Notes under the pieces: generated by a model
The model's input: only the letters and a program-made list of their open reading frames with translations
What the model was told of the DNA's origin: nothing
Database searches by the model: none
Part shown: positions 18,163-27,513 of the stretch, piece by piece
Numbering within the stretch: position 1 is the first letter of the stretch
How the letters are laid out: every line of letters starts with the position of its first letter
DNA from: Acanthopleuribacter pedis
GTDB lineage: Bacteria; Acidobacteriota; Holophagae; Acanthopleuribacterales; Acanthopleuribacteraceae
Reading direction: 5' to 3'
DNA length: 64,000 nt
Assembly (NCBI RefSeq): GCF_017377855.1
Contig: NZ_JAFREP010000035.1
Span: 39,437 to 103,436, forward strand
Program-made: the position numbers and the translations under genes

Positions 18163-21100
18163 ATGAAATATTTTGGGATTGCCAACGCGAATCATTTAAA
18201 GACAGCAGGTGCGGCGCTGTTGCTTGGTTTTTTTTCGATCCTTGCCCCGGCCCAATCGGCCCTTTCTAACGAGCCCTTCCAGCCCCTGGCCCCCGCAACA
18301 GCGCGGCTTTCGCAAACCTTGCCGCGTTACGATGCCGATTGGCAGCGACTGGCGACGGTCAGCCAAAAGCAGGGCGTGGGTTTGACCGTTCGCTTCCACG
18401 AGCAGCACGGCACACCGCGGTTCATGAGCGGCAAGCTCAGCGAACCGAGTAGCCAATCCGCCGAGCACATTGTGACGGCTTTTCTGGCCAAACACCGGCC
18501 CGTCTTTAAGATGGGCGGCGAGGACGCGTTTCACATCGCCGATATTCAAGCCGACCACCTGGGTTGGCAACACGTGAAAGTGCGGTTCTCCCACCGCGGT
18601 GTGCCGGTCTGGCCCGCGGAAATGATGGTCCATCTCAACCGCGAGGGTCAAATCGAGGTGGTGAACGGGGTCTACCGCCTGCCCGTGCTTGCCAAAAGCG
18701 AACCCCGTCTGGACCGTGACGCGGCTGTTGCCCTGGCGGTGAAACAGGCCGATACGCCGATTGCCCTCAAGGCCGAGGCCGAACTTTTGATTTACGATTG
18801 GCACATCGATCAGCCTCGTTACGCTTGGCGTGTGCGCCTGCAGGCACGGGACATCGCCCCCCTCGACGAGGACCACTTTATCGATGCGATCACGGGTGAA
18901 CCGCTCAACCGCATCAACCGCATTTGCGATCATCTGGCCGCCTACCGGCCGACGCCCAAGGTGCTTCACGCCGCGCCGCGCCCCAATCTCGACGCGCTGG
19001 TGCCGAGCGTCGCCGAAACCCGCGACAAAACCGCCGTAAACTGCACCGTGTATCCCACCCTCGACGGCTCGGTGAGCCGCACGGTCGGCGGGTACAACTC
19101 GGAGGGACAGGTCCTTCTGATCAACACCGCCAAGGCCATGTTCCCCGGTCAAATCGATCCCAACACCTTGGCGGGGACGATTTACGTGTTGGAAACGCAA
19201 CACACCAACCAGCCGGTTGGTATCTCCAAGGATCCCAACGACGACACCCTGTTTAACGACAGCGCCGACACCCACGCCGCCGGCGCCGTCGCCTACATGA
19301 TGAGCCACACCTACGACTGGTTGCAGACGACCTTCAATCGCAACAGCTGGGACGGCAACGGTTCGGCCATGCGCATTTTCGTCAACTTTCGCCAAGATCC
19401 AGCTACCGGTTACGACAACGCCTATTGGAACAACCGCGAGCTGGTTTTCGGTGACGGCGGCCAAATCACCCGCAACTGGGCCTTTTCACTGGATTTCGCC
19501 ACCCACGAAATTTGCCATGCGATTACGTCTTCCTCCGCAAATCTGGTCTACCAATTCCAGTCGGGTGCCCTCAACGAGGCCTTTTCCGATATGTACGCCG
19601 CCACCAATGACGACGCCAACTGGCTGCTGGGCGAAACCATTACCATTGCCGAAACCTTCGGTGCGCCGGCCTTGCGTTCCCTCGCCGACCCCAGCCAAGG
19701 CATGGCGCGCGGTGCGCCGGGTTGGCAGCCGAGCAACATGAACGAGTTCGTCAACCTGCAAGCCAACCAGGACAACGGCGGCGTGCATGTCAATTCGGGC
19801 ATCGTCAACAACGCTTTTTTCCGGCTGTCGAATGTGGTTGGCCGGGATCGCGCCATTCAAATCATGCACCGTGCCTTGACCTCCTACCTGACACGCAACA
19901 GCCAATTTACCGATGCGCGCGCGGCGGCGGAGCGGGCGGCCGCCGATCTTTACGGCGCCACCGAACAGCAGGCCGTCAGTGACGCATTTGCCGCGGTCGG
20001 GATCGGTGGCGGCGGCACCATTAATACCGGTGAAAACACGGCCACCACCCTGTACTATCCCTTCACCGCGCCCTACGAGCGGTTTGGCCAAAATTTCGGC
20101 AACCTGTTTTCGATCACCAATACCAGCGATCAGGCCGTCACCGGGACCGTGAGTTGGATCGGTCCCGACGGCGCCGCCACCTTCACCCAGGAATTTAACC
20201 TCAACGCCCACGCCACCACCTGGGGCCGTTCCGATCCCGGTGACCAGTGGGTGAAAGTGACCGCGCCGGTGCGGGTGATCGGGGCATACCAGCACATGAC
20301 CGAAAGCGGCGACAGTTGGTCGATGATTCCCGCCACCCCCTACATCAGCAACGGATTGTTCATTCCTCACGTGGCCACCAGTCCCGATTTTTGGACCGTG
20401 GGTGCCGTCGCCAATGTGGCCGATACACCGTCCAATGTGCTGTATCTGGACAACTTGGATCAGGGGTGGACGATTAACGTCAACAGCTTTAACGCGGGTG
20501 TCGCCTTTGATTTTCTCGAGGGAATTTATGGTGGGACCTACCCCAATGTCTCCGCCCAAGGCGGGTTGTGGGGCTTTTTTGTCAACTACGACACGGCCGC
20601 CGAGAAAATTCTCGAATACAACATGACCGGCGCCGAGATTTTCGGCAGGAAAGACCGCCCTCAATCCGCGGGTTTGATCATGGATGCCACCAGCGGCCGC
20701 AACCTGATTTTTACCCACGTGGCCGAGGATGTGGGTTCCTTTTGGACCGGTTACTCGATTGTGAACCTGACCGGGGAAAGCAGCCCGGTGAACTTCCTGT
20801 CATTTGATCGGAACGGTCGGGTGCTGGCCAACGAGGTGCGTACCATCGGCGCCTTTGGCAAATTGTTGGCCGTGACCGGGGATCAGTATGTGCCGGCGGG
20901 TACATCCTGGTTTATGGTTTTGGGTTTGTCCGAGACAGCCTCCATCGCGGGCATGGAATTATTCGGCACCACCAACAACCAAAGTTTGGCCGGCTTTCAG
21001 GCCACACCGTACACCAGCCGCAAGTTTTACTTCCCGCTGGTTTATTCCGGTGCGCAGAACTTGCCGGACGCCTTTGCCGGTTTACCCGCGACCTTTACCG

Positions 21101-21360
21101 GCATTTCGGTGGTGAATCCCAACACGGCCACCGCGACCCTGACCTTCCGTTTGTACAACCACCAGGGCCAGGTTGTGAGCGGCAACATCCAACTGGCGCC
21201 GGGCGCCAAGTTGTTGAACACCCTAGCCAACCTCTTTGGTGTGACGGACTTCTACGGCCACGTGGAAATTTCCTCGGATCTGCCGGTGGCCGGGTTCTCG
21301 TTATCGGGCTTTGCCAACGGTCAGGAGTTGGCCGCGAATCCGATGGTATTTTACGAGTAG
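18163..21360 (+). CDS. Secreted M4 (thermolysin-family) metalloprotease with C-terminal beta-modules
   Basis: A 1065-residue precursor. It has a signal peptide (to about residue 35), an FTP/PepSY-type propeptide (about 50-270), and an M4 catalytic domain (about 300-620) with the zinc motif HEICH at 448-452 and the third ligand in GALNEAFSD (Glu472). The downstream HVNSGIVNNAFF block carries the His of M4 enzymes. About 440 residues follow, made of repeated beta-rich units of the type F-x-P-H/L...W..G..N...G. Similar units form the N-terminal halves of the hydrolases at 40839-44646. Such tails usually serve in surface attachment or substrate binding, but these are not a family I can name. The start is ATG 18163 after GGTGG. 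It should act outside the cell on proteins. Confidence 0.93.
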   Translation: MKYFGIANANHLKTAGAALLLGFFSILAPAQSALSNEPFQPLAPATARLSQTLPRYDADWQRLATVSQKQGVGLTVRFHEQHGTPRFMSGKLSEPSSQSAEHIVTAFLAKHRPVFKMGGEDAFHIADIQADHLGWQHVKVRFSHRGVPVWPAEMMVHLNREGQIEVVNGVYRLPVLAKSEPRLDRDAAVALAVKQADTPIALKAEAELLIYDWHIDQPRYAWRVRLQARDIAPLDEDHFIDAITGEPLNRINRICDHLAAYRPTPKVLHAAPRPNLDALVPSVAETRDKTAVNCTVYPTLDGSVSRTVGGYNSEGQVLLINTAKAMFPGQIDPNTLAGTIYVLETQHTNQPVGISKDPNDDTLFNDSADTHAAGAVAYMMSHTYDWLQTTFNRNSWDGNGSAMRIFVNFRQDPATGYDNAYWNNRELVFGDGGQITRNWAFSLDFATHEICHAITSSSANLVYQFQSGALNEAFSDMYAATNDDANWLLGETITIAETFGAPALRSLADPSQGMARGAPGWQPSNMNEFVNLQANQDNGGVHVNSGIVNNAFFRLSNVVGRDRAIQIMHRALTSYLTRNSQFTDARAAAERAAADLYGATEQQAVSDAFAAVGIGGGGTINTGENTATTLYYPFTAPYERFGQNFGNLFSITNTSDQAVTGTVSWIGPDGAATFTQEFNLNAHATTWGRSDPGDQWVKVTAPVRVIGAYQHMTESGDSWSMIPATPYISNGLFIPHVATSPDFWTVGAVANVADTPSNVLYLDNLDQGWTINVNSFNAGVAFDFLEGIYGGTYPNVSAQGGLWGFFVNYDTAAEKILEYNMTGAEIFGRKDRPQSAGLIMDATSGRNLIFTHVAEDVGSFWTGYSIVNLTGESSPVNFLSFDRNGRVLANEVRTIGAFGKLLAVTGDQYVPAGTSWFMVLGLSETASIAGMELFGTTNNQSLAGFQATPYTSRKFYFPLVYSGAQNLPDAFAGLPATFTGISVVNPNTATATLTFRLYNHQGQVVSGNIQLAPGAKLLNTLANLFGVTDFYGHVEISSDLPVAGFSLSGFANGQELAANPMVFYE

Positions 21361-21392
21361 CCACGCGGCATCCGTAAAAACAGGAATGGAAG

Positions 21393-21425
21393 GGCGGAGA
21401 CTGCTCGCGTGGTTTCCGCCTTTTT
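21393..21425 (+). terminator. Rho-independent terminator of the M4 protease gene
   Basis: GGCGGA and TCCGCC pair across a loop of about 16 bases with partial inner pairing, then TTTTTCTT, 33 bases after the stop. Confidence 0.75.
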
Positions 21426-21556
21426 CTTGAGTAAATTTAAGGTTGCTGTTTTTTTTGCTGAGCGGTTTTTTGGTGACTGGGCGGGGTTTGTTTTCTCCCG
21501 TTCTGCCGTTGTTTTGGGGTTATTCCAGACTTCACCGAGCATGCTTCCGATTGCCT

Positions 21557-21585
21557 TTGCTTTTCCTCCGGCACGGCGATATCAT
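21557..21585 (+). promoter_or_regulatory. Predicted sigma70 promoter of the carboxylase gene
   Basis: TTGCTT, 17-base spacer, TATCAT. The expected start point is about 75 bases before the GTG start. Confidence 0.5.
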
Positions 21586-21668
21586 GATGCATTCGTGGAA
21601 AATACTGGGGCTGTGGTGGCTTCATTCTTGATTGGAACTCTTGTTTTTGTACCATCGAAGGGGGTTTT

Positions 21669-24600
21669 GTGAGTATTCCTGTGCTTCAGCCTGGTGATCG
21701 CATTGCAATTGTGAACCGTGGGGAATCGGCCAACCGGTTTCTCAACGCCCTGGACGATTTCAATCGGGAGCGTGGCACCGAACTGCGCAGCATCGCACTG
21801 TACACGAGACCCGATCAGCATGCGCGTTTTGTCCAGCGCGCCGATTACTCGTTTTGTTTGGGTGACGCACTCGAGCCGGATTTGGCCGCTTCAGCCGGTG
21901 AAGGCGGCCCCGTTTTAAAGAGCCCCTACCTGCAGTATGAGCGTTTGCGCGAAGCTTTGGTTGAAACCAAAGCTAAGGCGGTTTGGGTCGGCTGGGGTTT
22001 TGTGGCGGAACACGCCGAATTTTCCGATCTCTGCCGCGATATGGGCATTTGTTTTATCGGCCCCACCGGCGACGCCATGCGCAAACTCGGTGACAAAATC
22101 GGCTCCAAACATTTGGCTGAATCGGCCGGTGTTCCGGTTTCGCCTTGGAGCAAAGGCCCGGTCCCCGATGTGAAGGCGGCCAAGGCCCACGGCAAGAAAA
22201 TTGGTTACCCGTTGGTGATCAAAGCCACCGCGGGTGGCGGCGGCCGCGGCATTCGCAAGGTTATGTCGGAAAGCGAAATAAAAGACGCCTTTGAATCGGC
22301 GACCTCCGAGGCGGCCAAAGCCTTCGGCGACGGCACCGTTTTTATGGAAAAAATGATCATCGGCGCGCGCCACCTGGAAATTCAGGTGCTGGCCGATACC
22401 CACGAGAACGTGTGGGCCGTGGGCGTGCGCGATTGCTCGGTGCAGCGCCGCAACCAAAAGGTCATTGAGGAAGGGCCCGCCCCGATTCTGACCCCCGAAC
22501 AAGACGGCCACTTGCGCGAGGCCGCGCGCGGCATCGCCCGCGCCTCGGGTTACCACAACGCCGGCACGGCCGAGTTCCTTTTCGAACAGGAAAGCGGCGA
22601 ATTTTACTTTATGGAAATGAACACCCGTCTCCAAGTTGAGCACCCGGTAACCGAACTCACCACCGGGTTTGACATGGTCAAGGGGCAAATCCACGTTGCC
22701 ATGGGCGGCGAACTGGAAGGCGAATCGCCGGTAACCGTCGGGCACGCGATTGAGGTGCGCCTCAACGCGGAAGATCCCTACAACCAATTCGCGCCTTCTC
22801 CCGGCCACATCGAACTGTTTAACCCGCCGGGCGGACCGGGGATTCGGGTTGACAGCGGCATCGAAACCTTTTCCGAAATTCCCAGTTCATTTGACTCGAT
22901 GGTGGCCAAAATCATGGCCTACGGGCGCACCCGCGAGGAAGCCCTGGCGCGGTTGACGCGGGCCGTTCGCGACACCACCGTGGTCATTCAAAACGGGACC
23001 ACCAATAAATCCTTCCTGCTGGAGCTGCTCAACAACCCCGTTGTCAAAAACAACAGCTACCACACCGCTTGGCTGGACCGCCAAATGGAGGAAGGCGCTT
23101 TTGGGCACCACCAGAATCGCCAGTCGGCCCTGATTGCCGCCGGTATTGAGATGTACAGCGCCATGTTGCACGAGCAGCGCAAGGAATTTTTCCAAACCGT
23201 ATCGCGGGGCCGCCCGCAACGCCTGCCGATCGCGGGCAACGCCGAGGTCGAAATGAAGCTCAACGGTCAGAGCTACAAACTCGGCATTCGCCTGATTGAA
23301 CCCAAGTACTATCAAATCCACCACGAGGGGCGTTTCTTCACCGTCAAAATGGTGGCCGACACTCCCTACAAATCGCGCCTTTACTACGATCAGGTCAAGT
23401 ACGATTGCCTGATCACGCCCAAGCAGGACGATTACCAGGTGGAGATTAACGGACTCAGTTACCTGGTGGAAAAAGACTCCGGCGGGATTGTCAAAAGTAA
23501 CTCGCCGGCCTTGCTCCTGAAACTGCTTGTTCAGGAAGGACAGGAAATTAAGGAAGGCGAACCGCTGCTGAGCCTGGAAGCCATGAAGATGGAAATGGTG
23601 ATGCTGTCGCCTCAATCCGGGACCGTGCGCCAGCTTTTCGTCAAGGCGGGCGACCAGGTCGCCGCCGGCGATCCCCTCGTTTCCATCGAAACCGACAAAG
23701 AAAGCTCAGCCATCGAAAGCACCGCCGAGGCCGTGACCTTTGCCTACGATTCCCAACCCGAACAGGAACGCGATCAACACGATCAAGTCATGCGGGAATG
23801 CCGCGGTTTCTTGAAAGGGTTCGACATCCACGGCGATAGTTTTGACAGCTTGGTCTCGCGCCTCAAAGAAACCGTGGATGCGCTGGCCCAAACCGATGCC
23901 GGCAAAAACACCCTTATCGAGTTTTTGGAAGACCTTTACCAGCTTTATCGGGACATTGAGTTCTTGTTCCAGAAAGAAGTGTCGCTCTCCGAAACCGATA
24001 TCAGTTCGCCCGAGCAAAACTTCTTCATTTACCTGGCGCTGCTGCGCTCCGGCCAAGAGCACCCGGTGGAAGATTTCAACGACTGCCTCAAGCTGGTGTA
24101 CAGCCATTACGGCGTTTCCTTGGAAACACCGATTGATGAACTGGAAGAAGTCATCATCCGCCTGTTCTCCTCGCACCACTACCACGACCGCAAAATCAAG
24201 TTGCTACGCACCCTCCACGACGCCTTTAGCGGGAGTCGCGCCTTTACCGAAAACGACTTGCTCAAAAACCTGGTCGACAAACAGATCCAGAAATCGCGCT
24301 TGGCGTTTCGCTCGTTGCACAACCTGCTGGTCGACTTCTTTTATTCTGTTTTTGAAAATGCATCCTTTACCTCGGTTTCCCAACTCTCACCCGCCAAACT
24401 CCACGAGGTTATCGACCAAATTTTGGGCATGCCCCAGGGTTCGAAACGGGGTGACCTCACCCAGCAACTGATTTTCTCGCCCCACGCTTTGGTCAAACTG
24501 CTCATTTCACGGTTCGGTTCCGCCGAGCCCGGCCAACAGGGTGCCGTGCTGGAACTGTTGATGCGGCGCATGCACTTGGAAGTCTCGCTCAACGAGCTTC

Positions 24601-27248
24601 AGATCTTTGAGGAAAACGACCGCGTTTTTGTGCTGTGTGCCTATGCCATGGATCGCAATCGCGTGGTGTCCGTGGGTTACGGCGATGATTATGCCAACCT
24701 TGATGCGGTTTTGGCCCATGCCGGCAAAACCGTGAAACAACAGCGCGACGCCAACGAAATTGAAATCGATCTGTACTTCCATTCCGCCGAAACCTTGAAC
24801 GACGAGGCTTATCAGGCACAAATCAAAGCGGCCCTGGCGACCTTCCCCAAGGTCAGCCTGCTCACCAAAATTCGCTTTATGATTTCCGACTCGCTCTCCA
24901 TCCCCCGCTGCTTCATGTTCGTGCATGATCAGAGCGGGTATCGCGAACGGCGCAGCTACAGAGGCCTCACGGAAAACATGGGTCAGCGTTTTTACATCGA
25001 CCGCTTGCAAGGGTTCCACACCGAACGCTTGCCCACCGAGGAACACATTTACCTGTTCCACTGTAAGGCACGTGAAAACGATGAGGATCAGCGGCTGATC
25101 GCCTTCACCGAAATCCGCGAGCAACCGCCCGAACCCGGCCAAGACTTTGTGTACCCCGCCTTGCACCGCGAGTTCCTACGTGTGCTGCGCGCCCTGCGCC
25201 AAAAACAAAATCAATTCGGTCCCAAAAGCAGCGGCAGCTTCTATTGGAACCAAATCATCATTTACATTCGCCCCTTGCTGAACGTATCGCGCGAATCCCT
25301 GCTGGCTTACCTGCGTTTTATCATCTCCGGTTACGAGCACGTCCACCTGGAGAAGGTCCGCATCTACTGCCTGTTGTCCCAGCCTCACGGCGATGTGGCC
25401 AACCTGCAAATCGAGGTCAACTTCCCGGCCGATGTCGGCATTGAATTCCGCTACTCGCCGCCCTCGACGCCCGCGATTAAGCCGCTGTCTTCTCGTGATT
25501 TACGCCATGCCCTGGCCCGTCGTCGCGGGTTGAACTATCCCTACGAGGTGCTCGAACTGCTCACCAACGGGTATTTCTACAAGGGTGAGTTCGAAGAGTT
25601 CGACATGGAACGCGGTGAAAACGGCGCCTGGCAAGCGGTTTCGGTTAAAGGTCGTCCGCCCGGACAGAACCGGATCGGCATCGTGTTCGGCATCATCACC
25701 AACTACACGCCGGGCCACCAAGAAGGCATGCGTCGGGTGATTGTGCTCAACGACGGGAACTTTGGGCTCTGTGCCTTGTCGGAACCCGAATGTCGCTCCA
25801 TTCTCGCCGCCATTGAGCTGGCCGATAAAGAGAAGTTGCCGGTCGAATGGTTCGCCGTTTCTTCCGGGGCCAAGATCTCGATGGAAAACGGCACCGAGAA
25901 CCTGGACTGGACCGCCCGCGTTTTGCGCGAAATTATTCACTTCACCCAGAAAGGCGGCGAAATCAACATCATCGTCGACGGCATCAACGTCGGTGCCCAG
26001 TCCTACTGGAACGCCGAGGCCACCATGATGATGCACACCGCCGGTTGCCTCATCATGACCCCGCGCGGCACCATGGTACTCACCGGGAAAGGCGCCTTGG
26101 ATTACGCCGGCAGCGTGTCCGCCGAGGACAACATCGGCATCGGCGGCATGCAGCGCATCATGGGTCCGAACGGCCAGGCGCAGTATCCCGCCAAAAACCT
26201 GCTTGAGGCCTGTCAGATTCTTTTCCGTTACTACAGCTTTACCTACTGTCAGCCAAATGAGGCCTACCCACGGGTCCACTTGGTTGAGGACGCCAAGGAT
26301 CGCGATGTGACCCAAGCGGCCTACGCGTTTGACCTGACACCCGACTTCAAACAGATCGGTGACATCTTCAGTGACGCGACCAATCCCGGCAAAAAGAAAC
26401 CCTTTGATATGCGTCAGGTCATGCGCAACGTGGCCGACCATGGCTGTCGCCCCCTGGAGCGCTGGCCGTTGATGGCCGAGTCCGATACCGCGCTGATCTG
26501 GGAAGTGACCCTTGGCGGTTACTGCGCGACCATGATCGGGATTCAGTCGTTCCCCATCAAGCGCCGCACCGAGGTGCCCAACGACGGTCCCGATACCTGG
26601 AGCGGCGGTACCTTGTTCCCGCTCTCCAGTAAAAAACTGGCGCGCGGGATCAACGCCTCCAGCGGTCGGCGACCGGTGGTGATTCTGGCCAACCTGTCCG
26701 GCTTTGACGGTTCCCCTGAATCCTTGCGACGGCTTCAATTGGAGTACGGCGCCGAGATTGGCCGCGCGGTGGTGAACTTCAAAGGAATGATCCTCTTTGT
26801 GGTGCTGTCCCGCTACCACGGCGGCGCCTATGTCGTGTTCTCCAACGTCCTCAATCCCGGTCTGAAAGCGGTTGCGCTGGAAGGAACCTATGCCTCCGTC
26901 ATCGGCGGTGCGCCCGCGGCCGCGGTCGTTTTCCCCCGCGTTGTGCGCAAACGGGCCTTGGCCGATCCACGCATCACCTCGCTCCAGAAACAACTGGAAG
27001 TGGTGGAGCCGAGTCGCCGCGACGCCCTGCGCCGCGAGTATCAGGAAACCTTCGACGAGGTTTACCGCGCCAAGCAGACCGAAATGGCCAACGAGTTCGA
27101 AGAGGTCCACACCGTGGAACGCGCCAAACAGGTTGGTTCCTTGGACGACATCATCAAACCCGAGCAGTTGCGTCCATTCTTGGTCCAAAAATTGGCCGAG
27201 GAATACGAGACGCGTCACTTCCTCAAAGGTCAAGACATGGAAGGGTAA
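21669..27248 (+). CDS. Single-chain multidomain acetyl-CoA (acyl-CoA) carboxylase
   Basis: A 1859-residue fusion of all activities that most bacteria keep on separate subunits. Biotin carboxylase spans about 1-480 (ATP-grasp loop KATAGGGGRGIRK near 185; MNTRLQVEHPVTE near 318). A biotin-carrier domain with EAMKMEM holds the biotinylated Lys640. A central region of about 600 residues is helical-looking, like the ACC central domain of eukaryotes. The carboxyltransferase runs from about 1290 to the end (VGAQSYWNAEATMMMHTAG, GKGALDYAGS, INASSGRRPVVILANLSGFDGS, EGTYASVIGG). Domain order and size recall eukaryotic ACC. Single-chain bacterial acyl-CoA carboxylases are also known. The product would be malonyl-CoA, which the next gene, fabD, uses. 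The start is GTG 21669. Propionyl-CoA or longer acyl-CoA substrates cannot be excluded. Confidence 0.92.
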   Translation: MSIPVLQPGDRIAIVNRGESANRFLNALDDFNRERGTELRSIALYTRPDQHARFVQRADYSFCLGDALEPDLAASAGEGGPVLKSPYLQYERLREALVETKAKAVWVGWGFVAEHAEFSDLCRDMGICFIGPTGDAMRKLGDKIGSKHLAESAGVPVSPWSKGPVPDVKAAKAHGKKIGYPLVIKATAGGGGRGIRKVMSESEIKDAFESATSEAAKAFGDGTVFMEKMIIGARHLEIQVLADTHENVWAVGVRDCSVQRRNQKVIEEGPAPILTPEQDGHLREAARGIARASGYHNAGTAEFLFEQESGEFYFMEMNTRLQVEHPVTELTTGFDMVKGQIHVAMGGELEGESPVTVGHAIEVRLNAEDPYNQFAPSPGHIELFNPPGGPGIRVDSGIETFSEIPSSFDSMVAKIMAYGRTREEALARLTRAVRDTTVVIQNGTTNKSFLLELLNNPVVKNNSYHTAWLDRQMEEGAFGHHQNRQSALIAAGIEMYSAMLHEQRKEFFQTVSRGRPQRLPIAGNAEVEMKLNGQSYKLGIRLIEPKYYQIHHEGRFFTVKMVADTPYKSRLYYDQVKYDCLITPKQDDYQVEINGLSYLVEKDSGGIVKSNSPALLLKLLVQEGQEIKEGEPLLSLEAMKMEMVMLSPQSGTVRQLFVKAGDQVAAGDPLVSIETDKESSAIESTAEAVTFAYDSQPEQERDQHDQVMRECRGFLKGFDIHGDSFDSLVSRLKETVDALAQTDAGKNTLIEFLEDLYQLYRDIEFLFQKEVSLSETDISSPEQNFFIYLALLRSGQEHPVEDFNDCLKLVYSHYGVSLETPIDELEEVIIRLFSSHHYHDRKIKLLRTLHDAFSGSRAFTENDLLKNLVDKQIQKSRLAFRSLHNLLVDFFYSVFENASFTSVSQLSPAKLHEVIDQILGMPQGSKRGDLTQQLIFSPHALVKLLISRFGSAEPGQQGAVLELLMRRMHLEVSLNELQIFEENDRVFVLCAYAMDRNRVVSVGYGDDYANLDAVLAHAGKTVKQQRDANEIEIDLYFHSAETLNDEAYQAQIKAALATFPKVSLLTKIRFMISDSLSIPRCFMFVHDQSGYRERRSYRGLTENMGQRFYIDRLQGFHTERLPTEEHIYLFHCKARENDEDQRLIAFTEIREQPPEPGQDFVYPALHREFLRVLRALRQKQNQFGPKSSGSFYWNQIIIYIRPLLNVSRESLLAYLRFIISGYEHVHLEKVRIYCLLSQPHGDVANLQIEVNFPADVGIEFRYSPPSTPAIKPLSSRDLRHALARRRGLNYPYEVLELLTNGYFYKGEFEEFDMERGENGAWQAVSVKGRPPGQNRIGIVFGIITNYTPGHQEGMRRVIVLNDGNFGLCALSEPECRSILAAIELADKEKLPVEWFAVSSGAKISMENGTENLDWTARVLREIIHFTQKGGEINIIVDGINVGAQSYWNAEATMMMHTAGCLIMTPRGTMVLTGKGALDYAGSVSAEDNIGIGGMQRIMGPNGQAQYPAKNLLEACQILFRYYSFTYCQPNEAYPRVHLVEDAKDRDVTQAAYAFDLTPDFKQIGDIFSDATNPGKKKPFDMRQVMRNVADHGCRPLERWPLMAESDTALIWEVTLGGYCATMIGIQSFPIKRRTEVPNDGPDTWSGGTLFPLSSKKLARGINASSGRRPVVILANLSGFDGSPESLRRLQLEYGAEIGRAVVNFKGMILFVVLSRYHGGAYVVFSNVLNPGLKAVALEGTYASVIGGAPAAAVVFPRVVRKRALADPRITSLQKQLEVVEPSRRDALRREYQETFDEVYRAKQTEMANEFEEVHTVERAKQVGSLDDIIKPEQLRPFLVQKLAEEYETRHFLKGQDMEG

Positions 27249-27299
27249 GCGCCCGGTTCCCGGGCGAAAAGCGCCCAACCCTTGCTACCGGCCGAAAAA

Positions 27300-27325
27300 G
27301 GGCCGCGGTTTTTTGACCGCGGCCC
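27300..27325 (+). other. GC-rich hairpin in the carboxylase-fabD gap
   Basis: GGGCCGCGGT and ACCGCGGCCC form a perfect 10-base stem around TTTTTG. There is no T-run after it, so it is at best a weak terminator. It overlaps the -35 element of the predicted fabD promoter. Confidence 0.55.
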
Positions 27326-27341
27326 GCCGGCTTGCTATGAT
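27313..27341 (+). promoter_or_regulatory. Predicted sigma70 promoter of fabD
   Basis: TTGACC, exactly 17 bases, TATGAT. This gives fabD its own promoter and a 5' leader of about 165 bases. Confidence 0.6.
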
Positions 27342-27356
27342 CCGTCCGTTCTGCCA

Positions 27357-27390
27357 CACGCGGCTCCCTGTTGCAACAGTGAGCCGCGTG
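27357..27390. promoter_or_regulatory. 34-bp dyad just downstream of the fabD promoter
   Basis: CACGCGGCTCCCTGTTG is followed directly by CAACAGTGAGCCGCGTG. The arms are 17 bases with one mismatch and no loop. It would lie at about +10 to +43 of the transcript. That position and the lack of a loop suit a repressor operator better than a terminator, since no T-run follows. Confidence 0.55.
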
Positions 27391-27513
27391 CTTGGTGTTT
27401 GGCCGACCGGCTTGTGTTCGGCCCAAGTTTGCTTTGACGCCGCCTGGCAACGTCCCTCGGATGAAGGCCCGCGGCGGGACGACCCAGGGTCGTCGGACCT
27501 TTAGGAGTATGTA

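Noticed and set aside
25500..27278. 592-codon minus-strand open frame
   Set aside because: Antisense to the carboxyltransferase domain, where the plus frame carries clear conserved motifs.
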